NCBI RefSeq assembly: GCF_001661265.1
Contig: NW_017566997.1
Coordinates: 62,001 to 126,000 of the forward strand
Reading direction: 5' to 3'
Origin: Saitoella complicata NRRL Y-17804
Taxonomy: Eukaryota; Ascomycota; Saitoellomycetes; Saitoellales; Saitoellaceae
DNA: 64,000 nucleotides
The notes under the pieces are model-generated. The model did not search any database. It was not told the origin of the DNA and worked only from the letters and a program-made list of their open reading frames with translations. How positions within the stretch are numbered: position 1 is the first letter of the stretch; each line of letters starts with the position of its first letter. The translations under genes and the position numbers were made by a program. Below, in pieces: positions 20,608 through 31,490 of the stretch.

Positions 20608-23147
20608 ATGTCGGCCAACGATTCCCATGAAAATATGGTGGCTAATCATGAGCCTGGTGCGCGTCCTGTTCTCCTTTCTCATCGTTCACTGTGTTAACGT
20701 CCTGCTTAGTTTCCGCTCCTGCCTCAGAAACATATTCGGCCAAGGTCACCCCTCAGCAATCACCCCACATTGGCGGTGATGGCTTCGACGATTCTGTATA
20801 CCTGAAGAATGAGTCTGACGCGGAGAGTACGCCAGCGCACTCGGTGGCAGGGACTGCCCCATCCTCGCCTGTCTCTCGCCCAGTCGGACGTCTACGAGCT
20901 CTGTCTCGTGCGAAGTCCAGCACCGCAAATCTCACTCAACAACAAGTCAACAAGAAACGTCAGCGAGCAACCCCTGAGCAACTTGCCGTATTGGAGGAGA
21001 CCTTCGCCGTGAATCCTAGTCCGACGTCGAAGATCAGGGAAGCAGTCGCGGCAAAGATCAGCATGACAGAACGATCGGTTCAAATTTGGTTTCAAAACAG
21101 GCGTGCAAAGGTGAAGCTGTTGCAGAAGAAGTCGGAAGACCACGACGACGACGAGGAGATTGATGAGACGAATGGGCTGCCGCCTACGCATCTGTTCGAC
21201 ACGACGCAACCGAGTGCGTTTGGGATGGGAAAGCCTGCTTTAGCGCGTTCGAACAGTTTAGGACATGGGCCGAACGTGTTTGCTGCTGGACAGCCTGCTT
21301 TCTTCGCTGCGCCTTTGAGCCCGTTTGCTCCGGTCGGAATGCCACAGGCTAGGAGCGTTGCGGAGCGTGTGTCGTGTCAGTCGCTCACGATTGGTACATG
21401 GAGTCGCATCGCGTGTAACGAGAACGACTTGGTCATCTATTACTCGCCCACGGAAGCGCGGTTCACGTACTATGTCAACAGCGGTTCGACTGGGTTTAGG
21501 ATCGAGTTTGGATTCAACGCCATCTCCAGTGTTACTGTTACCCCGGCTCTCACGTCTCAACTCATCCCTGGACAGCAGAATGTGTCGGCGACTGTGTTCC
21601 TTCGTGAGAGACCCATCTTCTTCATGGAGGTTCCCGCAGCTGGAGGATGGAGACAATGCACGGATTTCACGGAGCAACAGCAGGCGACGAGTATTTTGCA
21701 GCACACCCTGATCGGACCGGCAGCGTTGCTCGTCCATCAGTTTACAAAATTGGCGACGACTAGCCGTGGAAACCCTATGGTCACCATTGAGCCCTCGTTG
21801 ATGATCTTCAATGCTGGATTACAAGCAGTACCGTCGATACCATCACAGCTTAGCACGCCTGACGTGCCTTTCAATTCGCCGGCTGGCTCTATACCCACTA
21901 CGCCCTCTTTGACCCAGCAGCAGCAACAGCAGCCTCCGCCGAATCCCCAGCACCTTATGCCTCCTGGCGCTGGCAAAGGTCACAGACGTCAACGAAGCAG
22001 GTCGTTGCCACCATACGTGGATTTCTCGGCCTACTCGATCCCTGATGGCACAGCCTCTGCGCCTGCGCCTGCACATCCGCACACGACCTCGTTTCCTGGA
22101 GACCAGCAGTCGCAGCAACAAGCACAACAAGCTCAGACGGTCCCTGCCTTCCAAGAGGCTCAGATGGCCAATGGTGGTGCACCGGCTGCGCCTATGCCAA
22201 CGCTTGCCTCCCCTGCCTTGTTCGAGACGCAGAGTCACTTGTCCACGCCGCCTACTCAGCGTGATTTTGCTATGCATCAGTCAGTTTCTCCTGCGCCTGT
22301 GATCACCTTTGATCCGTCGAGCTCGATCAGTCCGCAGCCGGTACAGGGGTTCTCGGGTGTTACGTCGCCTGTGGATGTCTTGACTCCGTTGTCTGGGATT
22401 GGACACTCGCCTGCGGCGCTTGATGCGGGTTCATTGACTCACCTTGCGAGTCAGGGTCAGGCTATGCAGACTACCATGATGGATACGTCGGGCATGCCAG
22501 GCGCGACTGGTTCAATGTTCCCAGTTCAGCCGGATTTGCAGCAAATGCAACAACAGATATCCCAGCAGATGTCAGAACAGATGGCAGCACCACAGTCTAT
22601 GCAGCAGGCCATGCAGCAGACTTTCGAGCAGCTTCAACAGCAGCAGCCTCAGGCGCAACAACAGGATATGCAGACCTTCGAGCTACAGCAGCAACAGATC
22701 GAGCAGCTTCAGCAACTCCAGATTGCGGAGCATATCCAGCAGCAACAACAGGCGGAAATCCAAGCTGCGATTGCGTTTAACAATGAGTTCCAAGTCATGC
22801 AGGCCATGCAGCAGCAACAGAATGCAATGCAAGCACAGCAGCCTCCCATGGACGCGATGCAAATCGATATCCAGGCTCAAGGGTTCAATGTCAACGGCGC
22901 CACGCTCCAACAGGCATATCCGGACGTTAACGTTCGTCAGATACCTGCCGGAATGATGCCCATGGACACAACTGGTTTCGCGCCGGCAGCGGACCAGTTT
23001 GCGGCTATGCAACCGTTGGATATGGAGATGAGTAATGCCCAATTGCAGGCTACCTTGGCTATGGCGAACGTGAATGGGATGGGTCCGGGTGCTGGGGAAC
23101 TGACTGCTGATGTCAGCATGGGAGGGTTCGGGGATCAGACGTCTTGA
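20608..23147 (+). CDS. Homeobox transcription factor with Gln-rich C-terminus
   Basis: DNA-binding regulator. Exon 1 is 20608-20656 (MSANDSHENMVANHEP), the intron is 20657-20709, and exon 2 is 20710-23147, giving 828 residues. The homeodomain lies at about residues 98-157: KKRQRATPEQLAVLEETFA, then MTERSVQIWFQNRRAKVK with the invariant WFQNR. An acidic patch follows. A second conserved fungal block reads RVSCQSLTIGTWSRIAC and ARFTYYVNSGSTGFRIEFGF. It is found in fungal homeobox proteins related to Pho2/Grf10-type factors and may be regulatory. The last 350 residues are low complexity, with Gln/Met-rich runs between 22540 and 22850. No paired A2/B mating-type partner gene is present, so a mating-type role is not supported. 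The target genes are unknown. Confidence 0.88.
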
Positions 23148-23626
23148 TATATTTTACGGGAACGCTGAGCGACTGAACAGGAATACCGCGAATGGAGAGG
23201 GAAGAGGAGGGGTGGATCGGAGCATGATTAGGAAGGATGGAGGACGGGTGTTTCACAATCTCTCGCTGGTTCGAGCGATTATATTGATATCATACACGGA
23301 CATGGCTCTAGGACGGATGCCATAGGAACACTCGGGCAGTGAGTGCGAGAGTGTGGAGCGGAGGGGATCAAGTCTACCTACCATATTCTACTGAATCTAT
23401 AGGACATTGCTCTAGGATCAATAGGAAAAGTATATTCAGCACGACCGATGTTAGGGTTCAGATAGTCCAAAGAAGACTCCCTCAGCAATCTCGTTATTTC
23501 CAACGCTGTGTCGCCAAGATGTCATGGGGGCTCAGCAGCTGCAGGGCAGGGCCTACGCACGCTGGCGCAACGTCGGGCTCCGAGCGTGCGTACACAGACA
23601 ACATCGCGGGTCTGCATTCATTCAGG
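23148..23626. other. Spacer between the homeobox and GOST genes
   Basis: 479 bp with no supported gene. It contains the homeobox 3' UTR and the promoter of the membrane protein downstream. No TATA box or repeat stands out. Confidence 0.55.
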
Positions 23627-25451
23627 ATGCGATATTTGACTGGCTTGTTATCGTTATTGGCGCTCTTGTTGAGTCTGGTTGCTGCGAATGAGGTTTCATT
23701 GAACGAGGTGGAGTGGAATCAGCAGCGATGCTCAGGGATGTACAGGTATACTTGAAATCGATCCTGTTCCGACTGCTCGTGTAAAGTACTGACGGATTGA
23801 AACTTAGTCGACTAGCTACTGGAGGAAAGATCAAGCCATTCATTGAAGTTTCTCTTCCTCAGCCAATCCGGTCTGAGGAGAATCAAGTCGTTGCGTTAAT
23901 TATCTTCGAATGGACGGACGTAAACAGGATCGGCCGAGTCGTTAAGAACGCCGCCGAGTCTGAGTATGGATGGACAGAATACGCTTACGTCTGTGACAAC
24001 TCCGCCATCTCTCTCGATCTGTGCGAGAAGTCCCAGTATGGACAATTCTTGCTTGATCCGGCTGTGGGAAACAATACGCGCAGTATTTATACGACTTCGA
24101 TTCATTTGAATGACACGACGCCGATCAAGTACCCGGTTAGTAAAACTGGATTTTACTGTGTTGGAACGGCGCCGTTGGTGTCCGGGGAGCAGTATGATAT
24201 CGTTGTCGAGTGGCGTAATGCTTATGGGTGAGATCGTCCTCGCGCGAGTCTGACGGACTATGTACTGACCAACGTTCTCACAGTGAACTAGCCGCTGCTG
24301 ATTACCCCAAGCTTCCTTTCTATGGTGGTCTTGCCCTTCTATACGCCATTCTCGGGTTTGGCTGGGGTTTTCTGTACTGGCAACACCGCGACGATAGTTT
24401 GCCGGTCCAGAACTACATCACCGCGATCATCATATACCTCTTCGTGGAGCAGGTCCTTGTGTGGGGATATTATGACTACGTGAACGTTCATGGGATGAAT
24501 ATTGGTGCGCGTATCTTCCAGATCGTGCTTTCGGTCTTGAACGCCGGACGTGTGTCCTTGTCGTTCTTCATCCTCTTGATCGTCGCTCTCGGTTTCGGTG
24601 TTGTGAAACAATCTCTCGGACCCACAATGTGGAAATGCAGACTCTTGGCAATCGTGCACTTCGTCTTCGGCGTTGCATTCGCCATCGCGTCTTACAACGT
24701 CACCGAAGACACCGCAGGCTGGATCTTCCTCGCCATCGTTCTCCCCTTGGCCGCAACCATGACAGCCTTCTACCTTTGGATCCTAACTGGCCTCACAAAC
24801 ACCCGCAAAGACCTCGAACGCCGTAAACAATCCGCGAAAGCCCTCATGTACCGCCGTCTCTGGCGCTTGTTAGTCTGGTCCATCTCCATCCTCATGTTCA
24901 TGTTCTTCCTCAACTCTGTCGTCATCACCATGCGCGACGAACCCGATTTCCTACCTTCGCATTGGAAGAGTCAGTGGTTTGTGCTTGATGGGTGGATGAG
25001 TGTGCTGTATCTTGCGGTGTTGGGGACGATTTGTTATTTGTGGAGGCCGACGGCGAATAATAGGAGGTTTGCAATGAGCGAGGAGATTTCGCAGGAGGAG
25101 GATGATGTGTTTGAGCTTGGGGATCGAGAGGGGGATGATGACCTTGAAGAAGGCTCTGCCAACGGGGAATCACAGGCAACGACTCTGCCCGACAAGTCCA
25201 TCCCGAGAACGGATACCTCTACACCTATGGCACTACAGGCTCATCGAGCCGAGTCAGCACGCCCTGATGCTAGCGCTCCTTCTTCTTCCACAAGGAGAAT
25301 AGAGAACGACGAGGGAGAAATTGGGGAGACACTCTTTGCTGTCGGTGACGATGATGATTTCGATCGGTGGACGGAGGATGAGGGGGATGATGAGGATATC
25401 GGGACGCAGAGATTGGTGAAAAAGGATAAGGATGCGAGTAAGAAGGATTAA
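23627..25451 (+). CDS. GOST-family seven-helix membrane protein (Ptm1/TMEM87/GPR107-like)
   Basis: Golgi-localised lung-7TM-R family protein, implicated in Golgi-endosome traffic in yeast and animals. Exons 23627-23745, 23808-24227 and 24284-25451 give 568 residues. A signal peptide is clear (MRYLTGLLSLLALLLSLVAA). A lumenal beta-rich domain follows, with RLATGGKIKPFIEVSLPQP, Cys pairs and VVEWRNAYGELAAADYPKLP leading into the first helix. Seven hydrophobic helices span about residues 190-430, including LPFYGGLALLYAILGFGWGF, YITAIIIYLFVEQVLVWGYY and WRLLVWSISILMFMFFLNSV. The helix-end motif LWRPTANNRRFAMSEE is typical. The last 130 residues form an acidic cytosolic tail. The introns have clean GT-AG ends. 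The tail end lies only 62 bp from the convergent DUF1308 gene. Confidence 0.9.
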
Positions 25452-25513
25452 GTGTGCGGACCTTTTCTTTGATATCTTGTCATCCAATTGACGTTTTTGA
25501 AAGACATGTTGTG

Positions 25514-26995
25514 TTAATCTTCCCGTTTGTCTCCCCTCAAGGACCTTGCCTCGTGTAACCAAACCCCCGGTCTCCTCTCCCCTTCCAGCTCATGTCTATC
25601 CTCCGTCTCTTGTCTTACCATCTTCGTGATGGCTTTGTTTGCGGTTATGCTCGTTTTGCGTTGGACCCACCCTACTACGAAGACTTCTCTTGCGGCTTTT
25701 GAGAGGCGAGAGGTGAATCCTGGTAGCTCTTCCGTCGGCACGTCTTCCAACGTAAACGGAACAATTTTGACCGGTAGCTGAATCGATCTCGGTAATTCGT
25801 ATTCCGAGAGCTTGCTCCACTTCTCCTCCCACTCTGGAGTTCGTCCACCCTCATGCAACAACAAACTCGCCCTCTCCTTCTCCTCCCCATTCCCAACCAA
25901 CCCCACAACCTCCCTGTATTTCTCCGCTGCACCCTCCGTACACTCTAGCCCCCTCCCCTCCAACACCGGCCACAAACTCCCTACCAATAGATGTGATTGA
26001 GATTCGCATGCGATCTGATGCGCGATGGCGGGGTGTTGGCCGTGTGAGGGCAGGTGGGTGATGGTTGGGTGGGTGTAATGAGAGATATCGGAGGTTAGGG
26101 CAAGGAGCGTTGTTATGTCAAGGTTTAAGGTGGGGGAGAGTGGAGTTGCGGTACCATCGACGTTTACAGGGTCTGGGTCGACGTCGCCGGTGCATGCGAG
26201 GGAGCTGGAGCCCCCGTTTGGCAGGGTCTCGAGAGTTGGTGGTGGGAGAAGTTCGCTACCGATCTGAGCCTGGATCCCCAGATTGCGGAGGTAGTTTGTG
26301 TATCCATCCACTATCTCCTTTTCCTCGGGAGAGGCGGGCTGGGCGAGATTTGGGAGTACGAACGCGATTTCTGGATGGAGGTATTGTATCCGTTCTTGCG
26401 CGGAGGCTTGGATGAGTTTTTGGGCGATGGAGGTTAATTGTAACTCCTCGTATGGTGGGCCGCATTGTCGTCTCTCCGTTGATTCTTCGTCTTCGGTGTC
26501 TGATTGAGGATGACCGTACCAGCCCAAATCCGCAAGTTCGTACCGTAACCGCCGTGCGGTGATGGTGGAGACTTTGATCCATCGTAGTCCAGCGTTATCA
26601 ATGACCTCAACCATAACCATCCCCTTCGTCTTCCTCGCCTGCGTCTTACTCCTCCCATTCGTACCTTCGCTCCCCTCCTCTTTACTCCACGCCGGCTTGA
26701 AATAGAACGTCTTCATCAACCCCGCCACCCTCTTCGCTCCCCGCGCAACATCCCACACAGCCCTCAAATACCCGAAGTTCGAACTCTCAATCACATGCCC
26801 CGCATTTGCCGGGTTCTCCGCGGCTTTCTCGAGGACTGCTAGCTCTTTGTGGAGGATCTCAACGAATTGGGCGATGCCGGAGATTTTACGTTGGCGCTGG
26901 AGGGCAGGGCCGTAGCGGTAGGTTTGGACTTCCTGGATAAGGGATTGGCATGCGGATGGGGTTGCTGAGGTTGCTGAGGTTGGGGTGGAGGTCAT
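25514..26995 (-). CDS. DUF1308 protein (C7orf25-like)
   Basis: A single exon of 493 residues belonging to the conserved eukaryotic DUF1308/UPF0415 family, whose molecular role is not established. Visible family parts are the N-terminal helical region (ISGIAQFVEILHKELAVLEK) and the central core (TKGMVMVEVIDNAGLRWIKV). Further on are LNLDITTLLALTSDISHYTH, the CESQSHLLVGSLWPVL segment and EVFVVGWVQRKTSITANKAI near the C-terminus. The lysine-rich linker before the core (GRSKTQARKTKG) is typical. The gene is convergent with the GOST gene (62-bp gap). The start at 26995 (MTSTPTSATSATPSACQSLI) is the first Met of the open frame. Confidence 0.82.
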   Translation of the reverse strand: MTSTPTSATSATPSACQSLIQEVQTYRYGPALQRQRKISGIAQFVEILHKELAVLEKAAENPANAGHVIESSNFGYLRAVWDVARGAKRVAGLMKTFYFKPAWSKEEGSEGTNGRSKTQARKTKGMVMVEVIDNAGLRWIKVSTITARRLRYELADLGWYGHPQSDTEDEESTERRQCGPPYEELQLTSIAQKLIQASAQERIQYLHPEIAFVLPNLAQPASPEEKEIVDGYTNYLRNLGIQAQIGSELLPPPTLETLPNGGSSSLACTGDVDPDPVNVDGTATPLSPTLNLDITTLLALTSDISHYTHPTITHLPSHGQHPAIAHQIACESQSHLLVGSLWPVLEGRGLECTEGAAEKYREVVGLVGNGEEKERASLLLHEGGRTPEWEEKWSKLSEYELPRSIQLPVKIVPFTLEDVPTEELPGFTSRLSKAAREVFVVGWVQRKTSITANKAITKMVRQETEDRHELEGERRPGVWLHEARSLRGDKRED

Positions 26996-27300
26996 CGGCG
27001 GTGGTGAGGAGATTCGAGGAAGTGTATGTAAGATGGAAAATAAGGTGTGGAGACCTCATGCAGGCCTTGTGCAGGGTTGCAGCGACATATCGCTGGCTTT
27101 GCGTAGTTGTTGTTGACAGTTTCTGAGGACTCTGCTGTAGCATTTGACTTAGACGTTCGAGTTTCGCTGTTATGAGCGTAGGTTCAGTCCACTAGCTCCT
27201 GCCAGCTGATTTGCATACCTGTCAGACATGTTCATCTATTAATTCCTTGTACGCCTATACGAACAAAGCATCTTTACGCCAGACAAGCATACGTATACCT
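26996..27300. other. Spacer between the DUF1308 and PPPDE genes
   Basis: 305 bp holding the promoter of the DUF1308 gene and the 3' UTR of the PPPDE gene, both on the minus strand. Nothing else was seen. Confidence 0.55.
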
Positions 27301-29094
27301 CTAATTCTCCAAACCCTGACACAGCTCCGCAACCTCCTTACACATCCTCCCAACCTCCTCGTCCCCCACATCCCTCCCCTTTGCCTTCAACACCCCACTA
27401 ACCTCCATCCCCGCAAGTAACCCCAAGACATCTCCCTCCACCGGTGCCAAATACGCGAGATGGCCTAGGGCGAGGACCAGGCCTCGCAGGGTTCCAGCAT
27501 CCATGGATGATTCGGATTGGAGGGATTCGACAAGCGCGGCGACGAGTTCGAGGGTCGCTGACTCGGGAAGTGTAGAGGGGTGGGAGGAGGTACGTTGTTG
27601 GAACGTGTACGTCGCGATGTTGAACGCCAACCCGGACGCCGCAGCGCAGACCTTCGTCTCGGTATCCAACAACGCAGAAGGCAGAACGGCGAATAACGCG
27701 TCCAGTACACCATCCAAGGATATGAGTCGCTGTGGACCGAGCGGCGAGGAGAAGAGGTTACACAACATCTGCATCGTGACCAACCTCAATTGAAAGCCAC
27801 ACTCCACCTCTCCGGTTTTGTTTAGGATGGCACGAATGGTGGACATATCCTTCTCTTCGGCAAAGTACCCACTCACCCGGACATCCACCGCTGCGACCCG
27901 GAGAAGGTCGATGACGGGAAACACCTCGTCCCCTGAAAGTCTATCAAGTGCGGTCTGGATCATAGTGGACCACGCTGGCATGGCGGGTAACTTCGCGCCC
28001 GCCGGCGACTTGGCGCGTTCTTCCAAAAACCGAACAACGTCGCTCAGCGTCTTCCCCTCCCCACCCAACCCCTTCGCCGCAAACGCAGCCTCAATCCTCC
28101 CCTTGACTTTATCTAATGGCGGTACCCGGTCATACAACACCGGCTTCTTTGACACCCTCGCAAACGTCTTCAACTCCAACTTCGCATGCGGATGCTTAGG
28201 TTTCCTCGCCTCCAAAACCTCCACCAACCGTCCGACATTCATTTCAAGCACGCTCGGATCACCACCCTTCCACTCCCCAACCTTCTCCCCACTAACAGAC
28301 GTCACGAACGTCGGCGTAGCCCTCACCCCATACTTCGCACCAATCTCATACGCCATCCCAATATCGATCTTGACGAATGTCAACTCCGGGTGGGAGGTCG
28401 CTAGGCGATCGAAGTGCGGGGAGACGGCACGGCATGGAGGACAGGTGGCGGAGGTGAAGAAGATGATGGAGGCAGGGGAGGAGGTGAGGAGGGATTCCAG
28501 CTCGGTGAGGTTTCGGACGGATTTGACGGCGGATGGGGAGAGTGGTGCGTCACCGCCTCCCACAGCCGCAGAATGGTTGGTGGAGCGAGATGGAAGGGAC
28601 TGGGCGGGCATGGATTGTGTACCCGCAGGCGGCCCACGTCGGAACATCTGGTCGATCTGCGGTCTCATCATCTGTCCAAACGGCGTTGACATAAATTGTC
28701 GTGGAAGGTCGACGATGTGTGAAGGTATGTGTTGCCCAACCAAGAACTCACAAAGCGCATCCGAGAAATTATTGCAATTCCTCTCCAAGAGATGATACTT
28801 CTCAGCTCCCCACACCCCCCTCAGCGTGTCCAGATATTCCAAGAAAGTGTCTTTGTCTATCTCAGTCGTCCCCATTTCGATCTTTTGAAGCGGAGGACCA
28901 TGATGGGTCCGGCCCGGGATAGCGGTGAAGATCCCAGAGCCGTAGCCGGCAAAGTAGAATTCTGTGCTGTAGACAACGACGGAGGTATGCCAAATTCCGT
29001 CGAGTTGGACGCCGGTTAGTTGTTGTGATATTTGACGGGCGAGGCCGTTGGACAAATCGTAGACATAAAGCGTGACTGGTTCACCAGTTGTCAT
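27301..29094 (-). CDS. PPPDE peptidase-thioredoxin-PUL fusion protein
   Basis: A 597-residue single-exon protein with three domains. Residues 1-150 are a PPPDE (desumoylating isopeptidase-like) fold with the catalytic pair visible: His in DGIWHTSVVVYSTEFYFAGY and Cys in LLERNCNNFSDALCEF. Residues about 200-300 are a thioredoxin domain with the redox motif TCPPCRAV and the cis-Pro segment VRATPTFVTS. The remainder is a PUL domain of Armadillo-like helices that in Ufd3/PLAA binds Cdc48/p97 (WSTMIQTALDRLSGDEVFPV, VTMQMLCNLFSSPLGPQRLI). The order is known in fungi. The likely role, by family, is ubiquitin or SUMO-like deconjugation linked to Cdc48. It is divergent from GDA1 across 497 bp. Confidence 0.9.
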   Translation of the reverse strand: MTTGEPVTLYVYDLSNGLARQISQQLTGVQLDGIWHTSVVVYSTEFYFAGYGSGIFTAIPGRTHHGPPLQKIEMGTTEIDKDTFLEYLDTLRGVWGAEKYHLLERNCNNFSDALCEFLVGQHIPSHIVDLPRQFMSTPFGQMMRPQIDQMFRRGPPAGTQSMPAQSLPSRSTNHSAAVGGGDAPLSPSAVKSVRNLTELESLLTSSPASIIFFTSATCPPCRAVSPHFDRLATSHPELTFVKIDIGMAYEIGAKYGVRATPTFVTSVSGEKVGEWKGGDPSVLEMNVGRLVEVLEARKPKHPHAKLELKTFARVSKKPVLYDRVPPLDKVKGRIEAAFAAKGLGGEGKTLSDVVRFLEERAKSPAGAKLPAMPAWSTMIQTALDRLSGDEVFPVIDLLRVAAVDVRVSGYFAEEKDMSTIRAILNKTGEVECGFQLRLVTMQMLCNLFSSPLGPQRLISLDGVLDALFAVLPSALLDTETKVCAAASGLAFNIATYTFQQRTSSHPSTLPESATLELVAALVESLQSESSMDAGTLRGLVLALGHLAYLAPVEGDVLGLLAGMEVSGVLKAKGRDVGDEEVGRMCKEVAELCQGLEN

Positions 29095-29591
29095 TCTGCG
29101 GGTAGTGGTTGTGAGGAGGCGAATTCGAAGAGGAAGGCGAAGACCTGGATGGAAAGTTGGTGCAGCTGTTGCTGTGCAAGAACGCTGAATAAGAGGACTG
29201 AAAAGCCGTGATCTAAACTTGAGGAACTGTATCGTGACTGAGGTCTATGGTCTGTGTAGTGGTTTTCGTCGAGGGCGACCGATGAAATAAATAAGGTTCG
29301 GGAATCTTCGTTACGCTTGCGTACGTCAGATCGCCCACGTAAGGTCAGGGTCACCGCATTGGGGAGTTTCACATGACTGTTGTGAGAGGAGGTTAAAGGG
29401 ATTGAGACAGAAATCGAAGAGCTTTTGCAATCAAGAACTGTCCGGGAAGCGCACCTTCGTTTACTCTTTGGATTTGGGTTGTGCGCGTTCGTGCAGGCGA
29501 CCTCCTCCACCCAACCACCAGCAGCTGGCAGGACAACAACGACTACGGTCAATCAACCCTCTCTAGACCGTAGCTCACCCAGAGCAACCAC
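29095..29591. other. Divergent promoter between the PPPDE gene and GDA1
   Basis: 497 bp with no gene. It serves both neighbours. A TTATTTATTT-type AT stretch lies near 29286 on the minus strand. No RNA gene or repeat was seen. Confidence 0.55.
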
Positions 29592-31424
29592 ATGCTCCCA
29601 ACCTCCTCAAATCAATCCCCAAAAGACCTCCGCAAACGCCCCACAATCTTTTCCTACTTCTCATTCAACCGCACCCAACCACCCCACGATCCCTACGAAA
29701 AACGCGATCGTCACACATTTCGCCCACGAACGCGCTCCGAAAACGGAAAAGATATGAATCAGGGACTCATGGCTCGGTATGGAAAGATTGCGATTGTGTT
29801 GGTGTTGGCGGTGATGGGGTTGTGGATGTTGATGCCTGTGTCGCAATCTTATGAGGGTGGTGTTACGGAGTATGAGCAGAGTCCTGTTGGTGGGGAGACG
29901 GATTATGGCATGCCTGAAGTTACTGTTGAGGCACCGAAGAAGGTGGAGGAGGTCGTCCCCGTCCCCGTCGTCGCGCCAGCTACCCCCGAAAAACCCGCCG
30001 CACCCATCTCTGCAACCGAACCCCCCAAGCCCATCACCGACTCCAAACCCGCTGCCCCAAAAATCGCTTCTTCTGGCTCCAAAGCCACCTCCGACAAATG
30101 CACCGTCTCCCACGACGGCAAAAAACCTATCATCCAATACGCCCTCATGATCGACGCCGGCTCAACCGGCTCCCGCATCCACGTCTACCGCTTCAACAAC
30201 TGCGGCCCAACCCCCGTCCTCGAACACGAAGACTTCAAAATGATCAACCCTGGCCTTTCCGCTTTCGGTAAGGGGGCTAGTGTTGATGCAGAAGGTGCAG
30301 CGAGGAGTTTGGATCCGTTGTTGGAGGTTGCGATGGAGAGTGTGCCGGAGGAGTTGAGGGGGTGTACGCCTGTTGCTGTTAAGGCTACGGCTGGGTTGAG
30401 GTTGTTGGGGGAGGAGAAGAGTGGGGTTATTCTTGATGCTGTGAGGAAGCATTTGGAGACGAAGTATCCTTTCCCGATCCTCGCGAAAGATGGGATCGTT
30501 ATCATGGATGGATCGGATGAGGGTGTTTATGCTTGGATCACCACCAACTACTTGCTTGGAAAGATTGGATCGAAGGAGGAGAGCCCTACTGCTGCGATCT
30601 TTGATTTGGGGGGTGGGAGTACGCAGATTGTGTTTGAGCCCACTTTCTCTTCTGTCGATGGTGGCATGCCCGAAAAATTGCAGGAGGGTGATCATAAATA
30701 CGAACTCACATTCGGTGGCCGCAAGTTTGAGCTCTACCAGCACTCGCACTTGGGATACGGCTTGATGGAGGCTCGGGATGCGATCCATCGTCTCGTGGTC
30801 AAAGCATTCAAGGAAAAACACGCTCAAGAGGAAAACTGGGCTAGCTTGCCCATCATCAACCCTTGCCTCGCACCCAAAACCTCAAAAGAAATCAACCTCG
30901 ACATCGACCGCTCCGGAACGGTGACAACCCTCAAAATGATCGGTCCAGACGAGGATTCGGCATCTCAGTGTCGTTACCTCGCCGAACAAATCCTCAATAA
31001 GAGCGCGGACTGCACGCTTGCCCCGTGCTCATTTAATGGAATCCATCAACCATCGTTGGCAAAGACTTTCGCAAACGAAGACGTATTCATCTTTTCCTAC
31101 TTTTACGACCGTACCGCACCACTCGGGATGCCCTCCTCCTTCACCCTCTCCGAACTCCGCGCGCTCACGAAAAAAGTCTGCGGTGGTACCGCTCACTACT
31201 CCTCCTTCGAATCCATCCCGGGCGCGTTGGAGGAGTTGGCGGATCGACCAGAGTGGTGTCTTGATTTGAGTTTCGTGGAGGCGTTGTTAGAGATTGGGTA
31301 TGAGATGCCGTTGGAGAGGGAGGTTAGGATCGCGAAGAAGATTGGGGGGAATGAGTTGGGGTGGTGTCTTGGGGCGAGCTTGCCGATGCTTGAGGGGGGG
31401 TGGGAGTGTAAGAAGATTCAGTAG
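29592..31424 (+). CDS. GDA1: Golgi guanosine diphosphatase
   Basis: Type II membrane GDA1/CD39 nucleotidase. It hydrolyses lumenal GDP to GMP so that GDP-mannose can keep entering the Golgi for mannosylation. It has 610 residues in one exon. A cytosolic N-terminus of about 60 residues precedes the anchor ARYGKIAIVLVLAVMGLWML. A second Met (MNQGLMARYGK) sits just before the anchor and could be the real start. A Pro/Ala-rich stem follows. The apyrase regions are intact: ACR1 DAGSTGSRIHVYRF, ACR2 KATAGLRLLG, ACR3 DGSDEGVYAWITTNYLLG, and ACR4 IFDLGGGSTQIVFEP. Conserved Cys residues lie in the C-terminal half. The gene is convergent with the NOPCHAP1-like gene, 66 bp away. Confidence 0.93.
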   Translation: MLPTSSNQSPKDLRKRPTIFSYFSFNRTQPPHDPYEKRDRHTFRPRTRSENGKDMNQGLMARYGKIAIVLVLAVMGLWMLMPVSQSYEGGVTEYEQSPVGGETDYGMPEVTVEAPKKVEEVVPVPVVAPATPEKPAAPISATEPPKPITDSKPAAPKIASSGSKATSDKCTVSHDGKKPIIQYALMIDAGSTGSRIHVYRFNNCGPTPVLEHEDFKMINPGLSAFGKGASVDAEGAARSLDPLLEVAMESVPEELRGCTPVAVKATAGLRLLGEEKSGVILDAVRKHLETKYPFPILAKDGIVIMDGSDEGVYAWITTNYLLGKIGSKEESPTAAIFDLGGGSTQIVFEPTFSSVDGGMPEKLQEGDHKYELTFGGRKFELYQHSHLGYGLMEARDAIHRLVVKAFKEKHAQEENWASLPIINPCLAPKTSKEINLDIDRSGTVTTLKMIGPDEDSASQCRYLAEQILNKSADCTLAPCSFNGIHQPSLAKTFANEDVFIFSYFYDRTAPLGMPSSFTLSELRALTKKVCGGTAHYSSFESIPGALEELADRPEWCLDLSFVEALLEIGYEMPLEREVRIAKKIGGNELGWCLGASLPMLEGGWECKKIQ

Positions 31425-31490
31425 ATACCATGAGAGAAGGGGGAGTAGTTCGATAGAGTGTTTTCTTTGCTAATTCAAGACATGGTCTTG

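Noticed and set aside
22540-22850. CAG/CAA-rich tract as a microsatellite
   Set aside because: It is the interrupted Gln-rich coding region of the homeobox protein, with mixed CAG and CAA codons, not a pure repeat.
20608-23147. Homeobox gene as part of a mating-type locus
   Set aside because: Only one homeodomain gene is present, with no divergent partner, pheromone receptor or pheromone precursor nearby.
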